A stretch of 64,000 nucleotides of DNA from CAMCXE01 sp046347475 (GCA_046347475.1 JAXMGD010000002.1:674121-738120), one strand, 5' to 3'. Positions 55,672 to 63,787 are shown, numbered from the stretch's first letter. Made by a program: numbers and translations. The notes: generated by a model not told the origin, from the letters alone.

Positions 55672-56202
55672 ATGAAACTAATTCGTGCAACATGTGAAAG
55701 CGATTGGGAGCTTGCAAGAAAAATACTTTTGCAAGCTATAGAATTTCTAGATCAAGCTGGTAAATCACTCTGGCAAAAAGATCAGGCTGAAATATCAGCA
55801 CTTAAAAGAAACTATAAGTTAGAGGAGTTGTACTTTTTCGGGGCGAAGGGTGAAATCTATGGAATGCTTTTCATCCAACATAAAGACTTGGACTTTTGGT
55901 CTGAAATTAAAGAAGATAATTCACTCTATATACACAAGCTAGCAGTTTTGCCAAAGTATAAAGGGTTTGGCTACGGATATAGAGCAATTGATTTGGTAAA
56001 AGAGCTGGCTGAACTAAATAATAAGAAATATATCAGGCTAGACTGCGATTGTCGGCAAGGATTAATTTCATTCTATGAAAAATATGGCTTTTCACTTGTT
56101 TCCAAGTCTGTTTTGGGTAAATATCAAGTTGTAAAATATGAGCTAGAAATTGCTAACAAGTCGTTGCAGCATCAGTCGCTACGCTCCTTGGACGGCTTTT
56201 AA
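55672..56202 (+). CDS. Cassette 2: GNAT family N-acetyltransferase
   Basis: 176 residues. GNAT motif A is LAVLPKYKGFGYGYRAID (about residues 90-107), with downstream LDCDCRQGLISFYEKYGF typical of the family. The last 16 residues (NKSLQHQSLRSLDGF) are encoded by the attC site itself, so the natural protein may end with attC-derived sequence. The ATG is 8 bases after attC1. The acetyl acceptor is unknown; cassette acetyltransferases often modify toxins, antibiotics or metabolites. Unrelated in detail to the cassette-10 acetyltransferase. Confidence 0.85.
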   Translation: MKLIRATCESDWELARKILLQAIEFLDQAGKSLWQKDQAEISALKRNYKLEELYFFGAKGEIYGMLFIQHKDLDFWSEIKEDNSLYIHKLAVLPKYKGFGYGYRAIDLVKELAELNNKKYIRLDCDCRQGLISFYEKYGFSLVSKSVLGKYQVVKYELEIANKSLQHQSLRSLDGF

Positions 56203-56280
56203 GTCGCATTTTTGTGGCTCGCTGCGCTCACTTTATCACAAAAATACAACTTAAAACCCGCCGCTGAACTCGGCGTTAGC
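56154..56280 (+). repeat. attC2
   Basis: From TAACAAGTCGTTG to GGCGTTAGC, 127 bases; the arms are close to attC1. Confidence 0.85.
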
Positions 56281-56298
56281 AAATACAAGGAAATAAAA

Positions 56299-56694
56299 TT
56301 GGAGTACACCTTAGCTAGGAATCAACCCGAAATTATTGGTCAAATTTGCCAAGGTTTTTGTTTAACGCAATACCAATCGAATTACGAAGTTTCTTCTTTT
56401 GCGAATGAGGCGTACTTCAAGTTCGCAGAGGTCTGGGTTAGGCTATATTTTGAGCCCTTTATGGTTTTTTGGGGTGAAGGTCACGCGCCGCAAGAGCCGG
56501 TGAACTCTGATATAGAAAGCATGCTCGTTTTAGTAAATCTTAATGAAATGAGTGGTGTAGTTGGTTGCGTATTGAAATCTATTGAATATGGCGTAAAACA
56601 AAATAACGTTTTTGTTTCACTGTCTTTTGAAGGTGGGAAATGCTTGGTTATTTCACACAATACGGAAGCAGATACAACTAATATCCATTGCTAA
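56299..56694 (+). CDS. Cassette 3: unrecognised 131-residue protein
   Basis: A TTG start at 56299 is chosen because AAGGA lies 7-8 bases upstream; the frame also continues upstream into attC2 without another good start. The sequence is soluble and mixed (EYTLARNQPEIIGQICQGF, DIESMLVLVNLNEMSG, GKCLVISHNTEADTT). I recognise no family. It ends two bases before the attC3 core. Confidence 0.65.
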   Translation: MEYTLARNQPEIIGQICQGFCLTQYQSNYEVSSFANEAYFKFAEVWVRLYFEPFMVFWGEGHAPQEPVNSDIESMLVLVNLNEMSGVVGCVLKSIEYGVKQNNVFVSLSFEGGKCLVISHNTEADTTNIHC

Positions 56695-56817
56695 CAAGGC
56701 GCAGCAACACGCCACTTCGTGGCTGGACAGTTTGTAAGTCGCGCTTATGTGGTTTTGCTTCGCAAAAGTATTCCACAACGCGCAACTTACAAACTGCCGT
56801 TGTGCTAAACGTTAACC
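56692..56817 (+). repeat. attC3
   Basis: From TAACAAGGCGCAG to ACGTTAACC, 126 bases. The final core GTTAACC deviates from GTTRRRY at the sixth base. Confidence 0.8.
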
Positions 56818-56836
56818 TAATGTAGAAATTGAGCAT

Positions 56837-57196
56837 ATGCCTCTATTTGCAAAGCGAAATAAAACATATATAGGTACACTGCAATGTGGCGCAGGCCGAG
56901 ATGCATATCTTGAGTTTGAACTTGCTGAATCAAATGATTCTGAATCAGAGCTATACGCAAAAGAGCCTATGAAATATTCGCTTAGCGAAGGTGTAGACCC
57001 AATAGAAATTAAAAAAGCTGCTCTTCGCGGTGCTCAAATGTTTAATGAAAAATACGGTACAAATTTTAAGTTTAAGAATATTGGCTATATTCCAAATGAC
57101 TCAACACATTATGATTTGCATGCTCGCGTTGCATATATTGTTCTTCAGCGTATATTTGAAGGCGGAGAGTTTGTAACATCAAGTGCAAATGGTTAA
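56837..57196 (+). CDS. Cassette 4: unrecognised 119-residue protein
   Basis: The ATG is 19 bases after attC3. The sequence is rich in charged residues (ELAESNDSESELYAKEP, DPIEIKKAALRGAQMFNEKYG) and has no membrane span or signal. No family was recognised. Its codon use is more AT-rich than the first 27 kb, as for most cassettes here. Confidence 0.65.
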   Translation: MPLFAKRNKTYIGTLQCGAGRDAYLEFELAESNDSESELYAKEPMKYSLSEGVDPIEIKKAALRGAQMFNEKYGTNFKFKNIGYIPNDSTHYDLHARVAYIVLQRIFEGGEFVTSSANG

Positions 57197-57319
57197 CAAG
57201 GCGCAGCAACTCGCCGCTGCGCGGCTGGACAGTTTGTAAGTCGCGCTTATGTGGTTTTGCTACGCAAAAGTATTCCACAACGCGCGCCTTACAAACTGCC
57301 GTTGTGCTTAACGTTAGGC
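57194..57319 (+). repeat. attC4
   Basis: From TAACAAGGCGCAG to GTTAGGC, 126 bases; nearly the same as attC3 apart from the ends and a few positions. Confidence 0.85.
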
Positions 57320-57342
57320 TGCTAAATAATTGGAGAATGTGC

Positions 57343-57777
57343 ATGCAGAAGGGTATTGCAATTAGTTTAAGGTATCAGCATGATCACATTGAAGATGCCG
57401 TTTTAATTTACGCACCTCACGAATGTTTTGTATATTTAGTTGCGGAAGAGCCAGAGCACGAAGGTTCATTTGTAAAACTAGAGTTTTTGCGTGCAAAGTC
57501 TGTTAGAAGTGCAAGAACCGAATGTAGTCCAGCAATCGGAATTAATCCAAAAGAATTGGGTTCAAGTTATATTGTTGAGTTAACGGAATCACAATGGCCA
57601 CTAGAGGCTCATAAATCGTATTCATACGCAAGTACAAAATATGAATCCAATATGCGCCATTTCGTTGTTGCTAACCATGATATTTTCCATGAAATTCTTG
57701 CGGAATCATTTACTGAAAAATTAGTTTTACTTGGCGAGCCTGAGCATGACATCATCAAACGTCATTTTTCACTGTAA
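57343..57777 (+). CDS. Cassette 5: unrecognised 144-residue protein
   Basis: The ATG at 57343 has GGAG seven bases upstream; starts further up lie in the attC site. The sequence is soluble with strand-like segments (AVLIYAPHECFVYLVAEEPEHEG, SSYIVELTESQWP). No domain was recognised. It ends one base before the attC5 core. Confidence 0.65.
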   Translation: MQKGIAISLRYQHDHIEDAVLIYAPHECFVYLVAEEPEHEGSFVKLEFLRAKSVRSARTECSPAIGINPKELGSSYIVELTESQWPLEAHKSYSYASTKYESNMRHFVVANHDIFHEILAESFTEKLVLLGEPEHDIIKRHFSL

Positions 57778-57778
57778 A

Positions 57779-57919
57779 GCCTAACAAATCGTTGCAGCAC
57801 CACTCCGGCACTTCGTGCCTCCGTTGGACAGTTTTTAAGTCGCGGTTTTATGGTTTTGCTGCGCAAAAGTATTCCATAAAACCACAACTTAAAAACTGCC
57901 GCTGAACTCGACGTTAGGT
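57779..57919 (+). repeat. attC5
   Basis: From GCCTAACAAATCG to GTTAGGT, 141 bases. Both cores fit the consensus. Confidence 0.85.
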
Positions 57920-58117
57920 TCTGCTCGGTTTGGGTTTTTCGGTACACCGTTTTTAAAGAAATCCCGGTAGTTTTAAAGTGTGTTGAGCCTGTGCTAGGCT
58001 GCAAAAAAAATACATGCCCATAAATCAAGCTAGCGAGTTCGTGCTGGCGTATTTTAGGGGCCAAATTAATTTGTTGTGTTTAAGCGCGGTTATGGCAGCG
58101 TCGGGCATCGCGCTTAA
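57920..58117 (+). other. Cassette 6: non-coding body, subtype A, copy 1
   Basis: It begins TCTGCTCGG-type sequence and includes TTTTTCGGTACACCG, GTTTTAAAGTGTG and CCTGTGCTAGGCTGC. No start codon with a usable frame exists on the plus strand. Its attC is the short 57-base kind, as for the other subtype-A copy. Confidence 0.75.
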
Positions 58118-58174
58118 ACCTAACCATGCATTCTTGGCGAAGCGCTACGCGCTCGCCAAAATGCGGCGTTAGGT
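58118..58174 (+). repeat. attC6 (short)
   Basis: ACCTAAC to GTTAGGT, 57 bases, with TTGGCGAAGCG/CGCTCGCCAA arms. Confidence 0.8.
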
Positions 58175-58370
58175 TCCGCTCAGTTTGGGTTTTTCGGTAC
58201 AACGTTTTTAACAAAATTTCGGTAGTTTTAAAGTGCGTTTGGCCTGTGCTAGGCTGCACACAATACATGCCCCATAAATCAAACTAGCGGGTTCGTGCTG
58301 GCTCAATTTAGGGGCCAAATTAATTCGTTGGGTTTGGGTGCGGTTCTGCTGCTTCAGGCATCGCGCTTAA
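58175..58370 (+). other. Cassette 7: non-coding body, subtype B, copy 1
   Basis: It begins CCGCTCAGTTTGGG and includes TTTTTCGGTACAACG, GGCCTGTGCTAGGCTGCACA and CAATACATGCCCC. It is closely related to cassettes 9 and 19. The minus strand has an open frame crossing into attC6, but that frame is not conserved in all copies. Confidence 0.75.
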
Positions 58371-58486
58371 ACCTAACCATTAGCATCAGCAGAAAACTTT
58401 CACTCCGTATTTTTTGCGCATTCGCTACGCTCATTTTGCGCACAAAAAATACTACGCAAAAATTTCTGCTGTGCTTGGCGTTAGCT
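58371..58486 (+). repeat. attC7
   Basis: ACCTAAC to GTTAGCT, 116 bases, arms CAGCAGAAAACTTTC...TTTCTGCTG. Confidence 0.8.
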
Positions 58487-58499
58487 AGGGAAAAGAAAA

Positions 58500-58877
58500 A
58501 TGAAGACATTCCTTCTGTTTTTTTTAGCATTTTCCCTTTCGGCGTGCGATTCTGGTACAGAGTGGCGAGACGGGAAGTACGAACTTATCTGGATCGATAC
58601 CTCAGGGCTTTCGTTAAGTTTAAATGTTGGTGAGGGTGGTTTTGTAGAGCGTGTACCGCCCAATGTCGTAGCTGTTGGTAGTAATAGCCAATACATCGTT
58701 GTTAAACAATCCAATAGGGAATCTAAAAAAATCACATATTTCTATCTGGATAAAAGCAAAGACAACATATATAAAAGTTACAATGAAAGCACTAGGGGCC
58801 CGCTTAGTGAAGTCGAATTCATTGAGTTAAGCAGAAAGTTAGGGCTACCAAAAATCACAAAGGAATTTCATTATTAG
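58500..58877 (+). CDS. Cassette 8: small lipoprotein
   Basis: 125 residues. Type II signal peptide MKTFLLFFLAFSLSAC with lipobox LSAC, so it is exported and lipid-anchored. The mature part has a short charged lead (DSGTEWRDGKYELIWID) and beta-like strands; no family was recognised. The ATG is 13 bases after attC7 with AGGGAAAAG upstream. Unlike most cassette genes it ends before its attC begins. Confidence 0.8.
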   Translation: MKTFLLFFLAFSLSACDSGTEWRDGKYELIWIDTSGLSLSLNVGEGGFVERVPPNVVAVGSNSQYIVVKQSNRESKKITYFYLDKSKDNIYKSYNESTRGPLSEVEFIELSRKLGLPKITKEFHY

Positions 58878-58892
58878 TGCCAGTTTATATGT

Positions 58893-59031
58893 AGCTAACA
58901 AGTCGTTCCAGCACCACTCCGGCGCTACGCGCCTCCGTTGGACGGCTTTTAAGTCGCAGTTTTGCGGCTCGCTGCGCTCACTGTGCCGCAAAACTACACC
59001 TTAAAATCCGCCGCTGAACTCGGCGTTAGGT
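58893..59031 (+). repeat. attC8
   Basis: TAGCTAACAAGTCG to GTTAGGT, 139 bases; the core is nearly identical to attC1. Confidence 0.85.
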
Positions 59032-59226
59032 TCCGCTCAGTTTGGTTTTTCGGTACAACGTTTTTAATTAAATTTCGGTAGTTTTAAAGTGGGTTTGGCC
59101 TGTGCTAGGCTGCACACAATACATACCCCTTAAATCAGCTAGCAATATCGTGCGAGTTCACTTTAGGGGCCAAATTAATTAGTTGGGTTTTGGTGTGGTT
59201 CTGGCTGCATCGGGCATCGCGCTTAA
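59032..59226 (+). other. Cassette 9: non-coding body, subtype B, copy 2
   Basis: Nearly the same as cassette 7. On the minus strand the shared frame is stopped by TAA (within ATTTAATTAA), so the reverse peptide is not conserved. Confidence 0.75.
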
Positions 59227-59342
59227 ACCTAACCATTTGCACCAGCAGAAAACTTTCACTCCGCATTTTTTGTGCATTCGCTACGCTCATTTTACGCACA
59301 AAAAATACTACGCAAAAGTTTCTGCTGTGCTTGGCGTTAGCC
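59227..59342 (+). repeat. attC9
   Basis: ACCTAAC to GTTAGCC, 116 bases; nearly identical to attC7. Confidence 0.82.
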
Positions 59343-59359
59343 GCCCTAGAGAGATAGCG

Positions 59360-59869
59360 ATGAATATTAGACCAGCCACCCTATCCGATGCTCGGCAAAT
59401 AGCCGAAGTACACGTATCGTCATGGCAGTATGCATATCGTGGCTTGGTACCCGACTCATATCTGGATCGCCTCTCTGTAGATAAGCGTGAAACAGCATGG
59501 CAACGATCAATTTCTGATGGCGCTCCAGAACTATGGGTAGCAGAGCAAAACTCAAAAATCCTGGGCTGGGTAGCATTCGGACCATCTCGGGATGACGATG
59601 CTTCTCCTTCAGTCGGTGAAATAGAAGCCATTTATATTCTGCCGGATTATTGGAGGCAGGGCGTTGGGCGAGAACTCTGGCTGGTAGCACAGAATCGGCT
59701 CATAGCCCGCAATTTCTCTACTGTTACCTTGTGGGTACTGACAGATAATGAACGAGCAATTCAGTTTTATCTCACCATTGGGTTTTCACTGGACCACCAT
59801 GCATCAAGGGCGAGTGAGCGCGATGGAAAAGTCCTGACAGAGGCTCGTTATGAATCTGCACTTGGCTAA
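59360..59869 (+). CDS. Cassette 10: GNAT family N-acetyltransferase
   Basis: 169 residues from the ATG at 59360, which has GAGAGATAG upstream. Motif A is AIYILPDYWRQGVGRELW, preceded by KILGWVAFGPSRDD and followed by LWVLTDNERAIQFYLTIGF. This is a complete GNAT fold of the kind often annotated as a small-molecule acetyltransferase. The TAA stop lies inside the attC10 core. Base composition is somewhat more GC-rich than the neighbouring cassettes, so it may come from a different source. Confidence 0.88.
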   Translation: MNIRPATLSDARQIAEVHVSSWQYAYRGLVPDSYLDRLSVDKRETAWQRSISDGAPELWVAEQNSKILGWVAFGPSRDDDASPSVGEIEAIYILPDYWRQGVGRELWLVAQNRLIARNFSTVTLWVLTDNERAIQFYLTIGFSLDHHASRASERDGKVLTEARYESALG

Positions 59870-59941
59870 CAAGTCGTTGTAGGGCGCGCACTTTGTGCGC
59901 TGGGACGCCGTGATACGGCGCCCCTAAACTCGACGTTAGGT
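59864..59941 (+). repeat. attC10
   Basis: GGCTAACAAGTCG to GTTAGGT, 78 bases, with CGCGCACTTTGTGCG as terminal-loop region. Confidence 0.8.
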
Positions 59942-60137
59942 TCTGCTCGGTTTGGGTTTTTCGGTACACCGTTTTTAACGAAATCCCGGTAGTTTTAAAG
60001 TGTGTTGGGCCTGTGCTAGGCTGCAAAAAATACATGCCCCATAAATCCAGCTAGCGAGTGTGTGCTGGCGCATTTTAGGGGTCAAATTAATCGGTAGGTT
60101 TAAGTGCAGTTGTGGCAGCATCGGGCATTGCGCTCAA
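59942..60137 (+). other. Cassette 11: non-coding body, subtype A, copy 2
   Basis: Nearly the same as cassette 6 (TTTTTCGGTACACCG, CCTGTGCTAGGCTGCAAAAAA) and again paired with a short attC. Confidence 0.75.
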
Positions 60138-60192
60138 ACCTAACCAAACGTTCTTGCCGATCGCTACGCTCCGGCAAAACTTGGCGTTATGC
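60138..60192 (+). repeat. attC11 (short)
   Basis: ACCTAAC to GTTATGC, 55 bases, inner arms TTCTTGCCG/CCGGCAA. Confidence 0.75.
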
Positions 60193-60207
60193 ATCTTGGA
60201 GAGATAC

Positions 60208-60480
60208 GTGCTCGTAGAAATCGGACTTTTTCTCGGAGATCAGCTTCTTGAGCGAGGGGTTATCCGAATCACGGATCACGAAGGCATAGATGAAAGCGAG
60301 GTTGTTTCGATCTCCCATTGTTTGGTAAACGGCGTCGCAAAAGTCGAACTCTGTGTGTTTGATGGTGGCGTTCAGAAAATTAAGTCAAATCTTGAAATGC
60401 CAGTTCATGAGTCCGGAGATTGGGAGTCAATTGAACTGGCTGAATACACGTTAGCATTTAAGTGCCGCCTAAATGCATAA
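60208..60480 (+). CDS. Cassette 12: unrecognised 90-residue protein
   Basis: A GTG start at 60208 is chosen because GGAGA lies five to eight bases upstream. The protein is small and acidic (DQLLERGVIRITDHEGIDESEVV, VKVELCVFDGG-like strands). No family was recognised. Its stop overlaps the attC12 core. Confidence 0.65.
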   Translation: MLVEIGLFLGDQLLERGVIRITDHEGIDESEVVSISHCLVNGVAKVELCVFDGGVQKIKSNLEMPVHESGDWESIELAEYTLAFKCRLNA

Positions 60481-60552
60481 CAAGGCCAAGCAGCATCGCG
60501 CACTTCGTGCGCTGGACCTCGCTACGCTCGGCCGCTGTTGGCGGCGTTATGT
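60475..60552 (+). repeat. attC12
   Basis: GCATAACAAGGCC to GTTATGT, 78 bases. Confidence 0.75.
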
Positions 60553-60557
60553 AATCT

Positions 60558-60959
60558 ATGACCGTAGTATATGACCTAAAGAGAGAAGCCTTTGAATGGT
60601 TGAAAGATATAAATTCCACTATTGAAGAAGAGTGTCCCGAATATTTTTTAGTAAATCCTGCTATCGCTTCTAGTGCCTGGTGGGAGTCATATGACAAAAA
60701 TCAAATTTTGAAAGTAATTCGTAGTGGAAAAATTACCTTTTTAGGAGAGAGAGCTGATTGGTCAAATCATATAGCCTATATCGTGGAAATTTGTTGCAAT
60801 GGTGAGTTAGTCGAATACGAAATCTGTGAAAACTGGGAATTTAATTGTTTAACTATTGGTCACGTATTGGAAGTTGAAGAATTTTCAATTAAATTTGCAG
60901 GTCGTTACGGTCCATATATATTTAAGTTCATAAAACGGGTAGAAATCAAAGGTACATAA
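60558..60959 (+). CDS. Cassette 13: unrecognised 133-residue protein
   Basis: The ATG is 5 bases after attC12. The protein is rich in aromatic and acidic residues (EAFEWLKDINSTIEEECPEYF, SSAWWESYDKNQ, EICENWEFNCL). No signal peptide or domain was recognised. Its last codons overlap the attC13 core. Confidence 0.65.
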   Translation: MTVVYDLKREAFEWLKDINSTIEEECPEYFLVNPAIASSAWWESYDKNQILKVIRSGKITFLGERADWSNHIAYIVEICCNGELVEYEICENWEFNCLTIGHVLEVEEFSIKFAGRYGPYIFKFIKRVEIKGT

Positions 60960-61088
60960 CAAAGCGGTCAAACATCGTTCCGCTTCGCTCCACTGGACAG
61001 AATTTAAGTAGCCTTTTTGTGGTTTTACTTCGTAAAATATTTCCACAAAAAAGCTACTTAAATTCTGCCGTTTACCGCAACGTTAGGG
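60954..61088 (+). repeat. attC13
   Basis: ACATAACAAAGCG to GTTAGGG, 135 bases, arms AGAATTTAAGTAGC/GCTACTTAAATTCT. Confidence 0.82.
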
Positions 61089-61094
61089 CTTACT

Positions 61095-61388
61095 GTGCGC
61101 GTAGTTTGTGAAGAGCCGTGGTCGTGGATGCTATTCAATGACGGCAACCTATATTACTTTTCAGTTGCATGCGGCTCTGTCGGCATATTTACGCGAGACA
61201 TCGAATTGTCACGGCTTGAATTGGAGGAGTTCTCCACAAACGGGGCGCCATTCCTAGCAAGTTTGGCTCGTACCATTCGAAACAACCCGGCTACATTCTA
61301 CTCGCGCAACATCCCTTTCTTTGAAAGTTGGCCCGGGGTGAAAGAGGCGACGCAAACGTGGAGGGCAACCCGTGCAAATATGCCCTAA
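61095..61388 (+). CDS. Cassette 14: unrecognised 97-residue protein
   Basis: A GTG start lies only 6 bases after attC13, with no visible ribosome site, so expression may depend on read-through or leaderless initiation. Soluble sequence (SWMLFNDGNLYYFSVACGSVG, ELSRLELEEFSTNG). No family was recognised. Confidence 0.55.
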   Translation: MRVVCEEPWSWMLFNDGNLYYFSVACGSVGIFTRDIELSRLELEEFSTNGAPFLASLARTIRNNPATFYSRNIPFFESWPGVKEATQTWRATRANMP

Positions 61389-61475
61389 CAAGTCAGTCAA
61401 CCGGACACCCAAACTGCTGCGCAGTTTGGGCCCCCTCCGCTGGCGCTCCGGTGCCGGTTACCTTCAACGTTATGG
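61382..61475 (+). repeat. attC14
   Basis: GCCCTAACAAGTC to GTTATGG, 94 bases, arms CCCAAACTGC/GCAGTTTGGG. Confidence 0.78.
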
Positions 61476-61499
61476 AGGCAGAAACTGAAAGCGATCACT

Positions 61500-61826
61500 T
61501 TGCTTATGGCCTTTTTTGGATTGTTTGCACAACTGTTTGTTGGGCAATTCATACCGGGCGTAATGGTGGCATCAATATTTTCCATGCTTTCTGTGGTTGC
61601 ATCAGAAATCGGTCTTAATAAAGAAAGTAAGTTCGCTTCATTTAGTGGCTTCTTTCTAGCCATATTGGTCGTGCTTGCTTGTCTCTACGACGCGTATGCA
61701 TATTTTTCTGTGCAGCATGCCGCTGGGAATTCTTACGGTGGCTGGTATTGGTCTGCGGTATTAGTTACATGTTTAGTTACATATCAATTAAAAGTGCAAA
61801 AAAGCATAAGCCATAACAAAGCGTAG
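61500..61826 (+). CDS. Cassette 15: small membrane protein
   Basis: About 108 residues with three hydrophobic segments (MAFFGLFAQLFVGQFIPGVM, FFLAILVVLACLYDAYAYF, WYWSAVLVTCLVTY). The start is uncertain: TTG at 61500, ATG at 61506, or a CTG at 61485 that has the only good ribosome site (GGAGG, six bases upstream) and would give a KAITLL signal-like start. The last residues (HNKA) are encoded by attC15. No family was recognised. Confidence 0.65.
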   Translation: MLMAFFGLFAQLFVGQFIPGVMVASIFSMLSVVASEIGLNKESKFASFSGFFLAILVVLACLYDAYAYFSVQHAAGNSYGGWYWSAVLVTCLVTYQLKVQKSISHNKA

Positions 61827-61942
61827 CAACTCGCGCACTTCGTGCGCTGGACAGTTTGTAAGTCGCAGTTTTGTGGTTTTGCTGCGCAAAAGTAACCCAC
61901 AAAACTACAACTTACAAACTGCCGTTGTACGCGGCGTTAGAC
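61811..61942 (+). repeat. attC15
   Basis: CCATAACAAAGCG to GTTAGAC, 132 bases, related to attC3 and attC4. Confidence 0.82.
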
Positions 61943-61964
61943 ATTAAGAGATCGGAGTAAAAAA

Positions 61965-62495
61965 ATGGAATTAAATGACCGCTTTAAAAACACACAAAAA
62001 GTTTACGGTGAGCTTACCGGCTCGCTTCTTGAAAGTGTTCCAGCTACAGATGACTTTTGTGCTGCAGCAATAAAGATTCACTTAATCTTTGAGCGGTTGC
62101 TTTTAAAAATTATCGAAGACATCGCTGAGAATCCGGAGCATTTACATAAAGCAAAACTATCATTCGCACAGTTAATAAGTATTGCACAACTACTACTATC
62201 TAAACCTGATAAAGAATTATTCGCACTTATGTCTCAGTTAAATAAAATTAGAAATAAGTTGGCTCACGTGATAGATGAGTCAGAAGCGAAGGGGTTGGCG
62301 AAGGATTTGGTGGCAAAGTGTAGGGTAATTGATGATTCGAACAGCGAAACGCCCGCCTCACTTGTCGAACTGCTCGTATGTAGTTCTCTAATGATGTTGG
62401 GCAGGTTAGAAAGTCATGCAGTTCATGATTTGTTATGGAAAGATAAAAGCCTAACAAACAGTTATAGCCGACAAGCGGCTAAACATGAGCGTTAG
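61965..62495 (+). CDS. Cassette 16: HEPN-like protein (MltR-like)
   Basis: 176 residues; GGAG upstream of the ATG. All-helical, with IRNKLAH (Arg96-Asn97-x3-His101), the R-x4-6-H motif of HEPN domains. The layout resembles MltR/HEPN-like regulators. Many HEPN proteins are ribonucleases in toxin-antitoxin or abortive-infection systems; others only bind nucleotides, so activity here is inferred. No MNT partner lies in the cassette. The frame reads through the whole short attC16 and stops inside its final core, so the last 15 residues are attC-encoded. Confidence 0.7.
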   Translation: MELNDRFKNTQKVYGELTGSLLESVPATDDFCAAAIKIHLIFERLLLKIIEDIAENPEHLHKAKLSFAQLISIAQLLLSKPDKELFALMSQLNKIRNKLAHVIDESEAKGLAKDLVAKCRVIDDSNSETPASLVELLVCSSLMMLGRLESHAVHDLLWKDKSLTNSYSRQAAKHER

Positions 62496-62497
62496 GC
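62449..62497 (+). repeat. attC16 (very short)
   Basis: GCCTAAC to GTTAGGC, perfect inverted cores only 49 bases apart end to end, with AGCCG/CGGCT inside. Entirely within the coding frame of cassette 16. Confidence 0.7.
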
Positions 62498-62501
62498 AAA
62501 T

Positions 62502-63095
62502 ATGCATACAGAAATAGAAGCAAAAGAAAAAGTATTGGAGTTAGTCAACTCTGGGCGTGAAAAAGACGAAGATAATGAGTTTGTCATTATTTCAGGCACT
62601 ACATTGTCTGAAAATAAAGACTATTGGATTATTCGTGCAAATAGCCGCGCTTACGTTGAGGGTGGTGATCAATCAATGTGTTACGTTGGTGTTAATGCGT
62701 ATTTGGTTAATACTGAATCTGGTGAAATTGAAATTGTGGGTAGTGCAACTTCAGTAGAATCATTTTTACAGCAAAAATATGATCTTCGGGCGGCTAACGG
62801 AAAGCATTATGTCTTAATATGTTGTCACGACCATAATGAAAAAGAAACCGTTATAAAAATACACAGACTCTTTAATTGTTCTCCAAAAAAGGCAAAGTAT
62901 TTACTTTCTGAAAGAAAGCATTGGTTAACTGGTCAGAAAATACATCTATTGTCTGCACAAAAATTACTAAGAGAAAAAGGCATCGAAACAGAAATAGCGC
63001 TTTTAGGAACTACGGAATCTGCTATTGCAATAGATTCCGAGTTTTTTTGGTGGGAGCGTCTAGAGAAAATTATTGCCAATGAACTGGCTGCCTAA
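62502..63095 (+). CDS. Cassette 17: Imm35/YrhB-like protein
   Basis: 197 residues. Residues about 10-95 (EFVIISGTTLSENKDYWII, SRAYVEGGDQSMCYVGVNAYLVN, SGEIEIVGSATSVESFL) resemble the Imm35/YrhB fold, known as an immunity protein of polymorphic toxin systems. Residues about 100-165 (YVLICCHDHNEKETVIKIHRLF, KKAKYLLSERKHWLTGQ) look like an L7/L12-type alpha-beta domain. No toxin is encoded in the same cassette. A lone immunity gene would protect against toxins of neighbours; this is inference. Confidence 0.65.
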   Translation: MHTEIEAKEKVLELVNSGREKDEDNEFVIISGTTLSENKDYWIIRANSRAYVEGGDQSMCYVGVNAYLVNTESGEIEIVGSATSVESFLQQKYDLRAANGKHYVLICCHDHNEKETVIKIHRLFNCSPKKAKYLLSERKHWLTGQKIHLLSAQKLLREKGIETEIALLGTTESAIAIDSEFFWWERLEKIIANELAA

Positions 63096-63203
63096 CAAAG
63101 CAATCAAACGGATGGTTTTTAAGTTGCACTTTTGCCATTCCGCTTCGCTCCATTTTATGGCAAAAGTGCAACTTAAAAACCACCGTTTATCGCGGCGTTA
63201 GCA
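63090..63203 (+). repeat. attC17
   Basis: GCCTAACAAAGCA to GTTAGCA, 114 bases, arms GGTTTTTAAGTTGCACTTTT and complement. Confidence 0.85.
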
Positions 63204-63209
63204 TCCATC

Positions 63210-63668
63210 ATGAAGAGAATTTGGAATTGGTTTATATATCTATTTATATTGGCTGGCTTCCCGCTTCTGGCTTGGGCGGGCTATTATCTAAGCGCTGATA
63301 CATATAATTTTTGGAAAAATGGTATAGAAAAACAAGCTTTGGTCTTAGAGCTTGACCGCACCAGCTCTAGCGGAAAGGGCGGAACAACATATTATTACAA
63401 ATTGGAAATTGACTCGCTTCAATTGGTAGAAGGTTTTCGGGTAAGACTTCCTATCGGTAAATACGTATCAGTTCTGACCTTACCAAATGATCCTAGCAAA
63501 GTTACGCCAGGTACGAAAAGTAGTGGCTTGTATGAAATTTACAAGTACGAAATGGGTAGTGATCTCATGGCAGTTCTTAGCCTTGGAATGTTTGTATTCA
63601 TGGCAATATCTGGGCCTTCTACGTTTGTAACTCTTCTCAAGAGTAGAGACAAGTTTATAAATCAGTAA
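63210..63668 (+). CDS. Cassette 18: membrane protein of DUF3592-like layout
   Basis: 152 residues. An N-terminal membrane segment (FIYLFILAGFPLLAWAGYYL), a central strand-rich domain (KQALVLELDRTSSSGKGGTTYYYKL, VLTLPNDPSKVTPG) and a second membrane segment near residues 118-138 (LMAVLSLGMFVFMAISG) give the layout of DUF3592 proteins. Function unknown. The ATG is 6 bases after attC17 without an obvious ribosome site. Confidence 0.7.
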   Translation: MKRIWNWFIYLFILAGFPLLAWAGYYLSADTYNFWKNGIEKQALVLELDRTSSSGKGGTTYYYKLEIDSLQLVEGFRVRLPIGKYVSVLTLPNDPSKVTPGTKSSGLYEIYKYEMGSDLMAVLSLGMFVFMAISGPSTFVTLLKSRDKFINQ

Positions 63669-63670
63669 AA

Positions 63671-63787
63671 TGCTAACAAAGTGCTCCATTTGACGCAGCG
63701 GTCTACGTTCCTTTTTGTTCATTCGCTTCGCTCATTGTTGTACAAAAATCCACTACAACCGCTGCGCAAATGAGCACGGCGTTAGGT
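63671..63787 (+). repeat. attC18
   Basis: TGCTAACAAAGTGC to GTTAGGT, 117 bases, arms GACGCAGCGG...CCGCTGCGC. Confidence 0.8.

Noticed and set aside
57762..60035. Minus-strand peptides of the QPSTG...FKTTGISLKT kind in the repeated cassettes
   Set aside because: One of the five copies has an in-frame stop early in the peptide, and the frames run into unrelated attC sequence, so coding selection is not supported.
55529..63787. A CRISPR array, because of regularly spaced repeats
   Set aside because: Spacing is 250-700 bases, repeats have GTTRRRY/RYYYAAC ends and genes lie between them, which is an integron cassette array.
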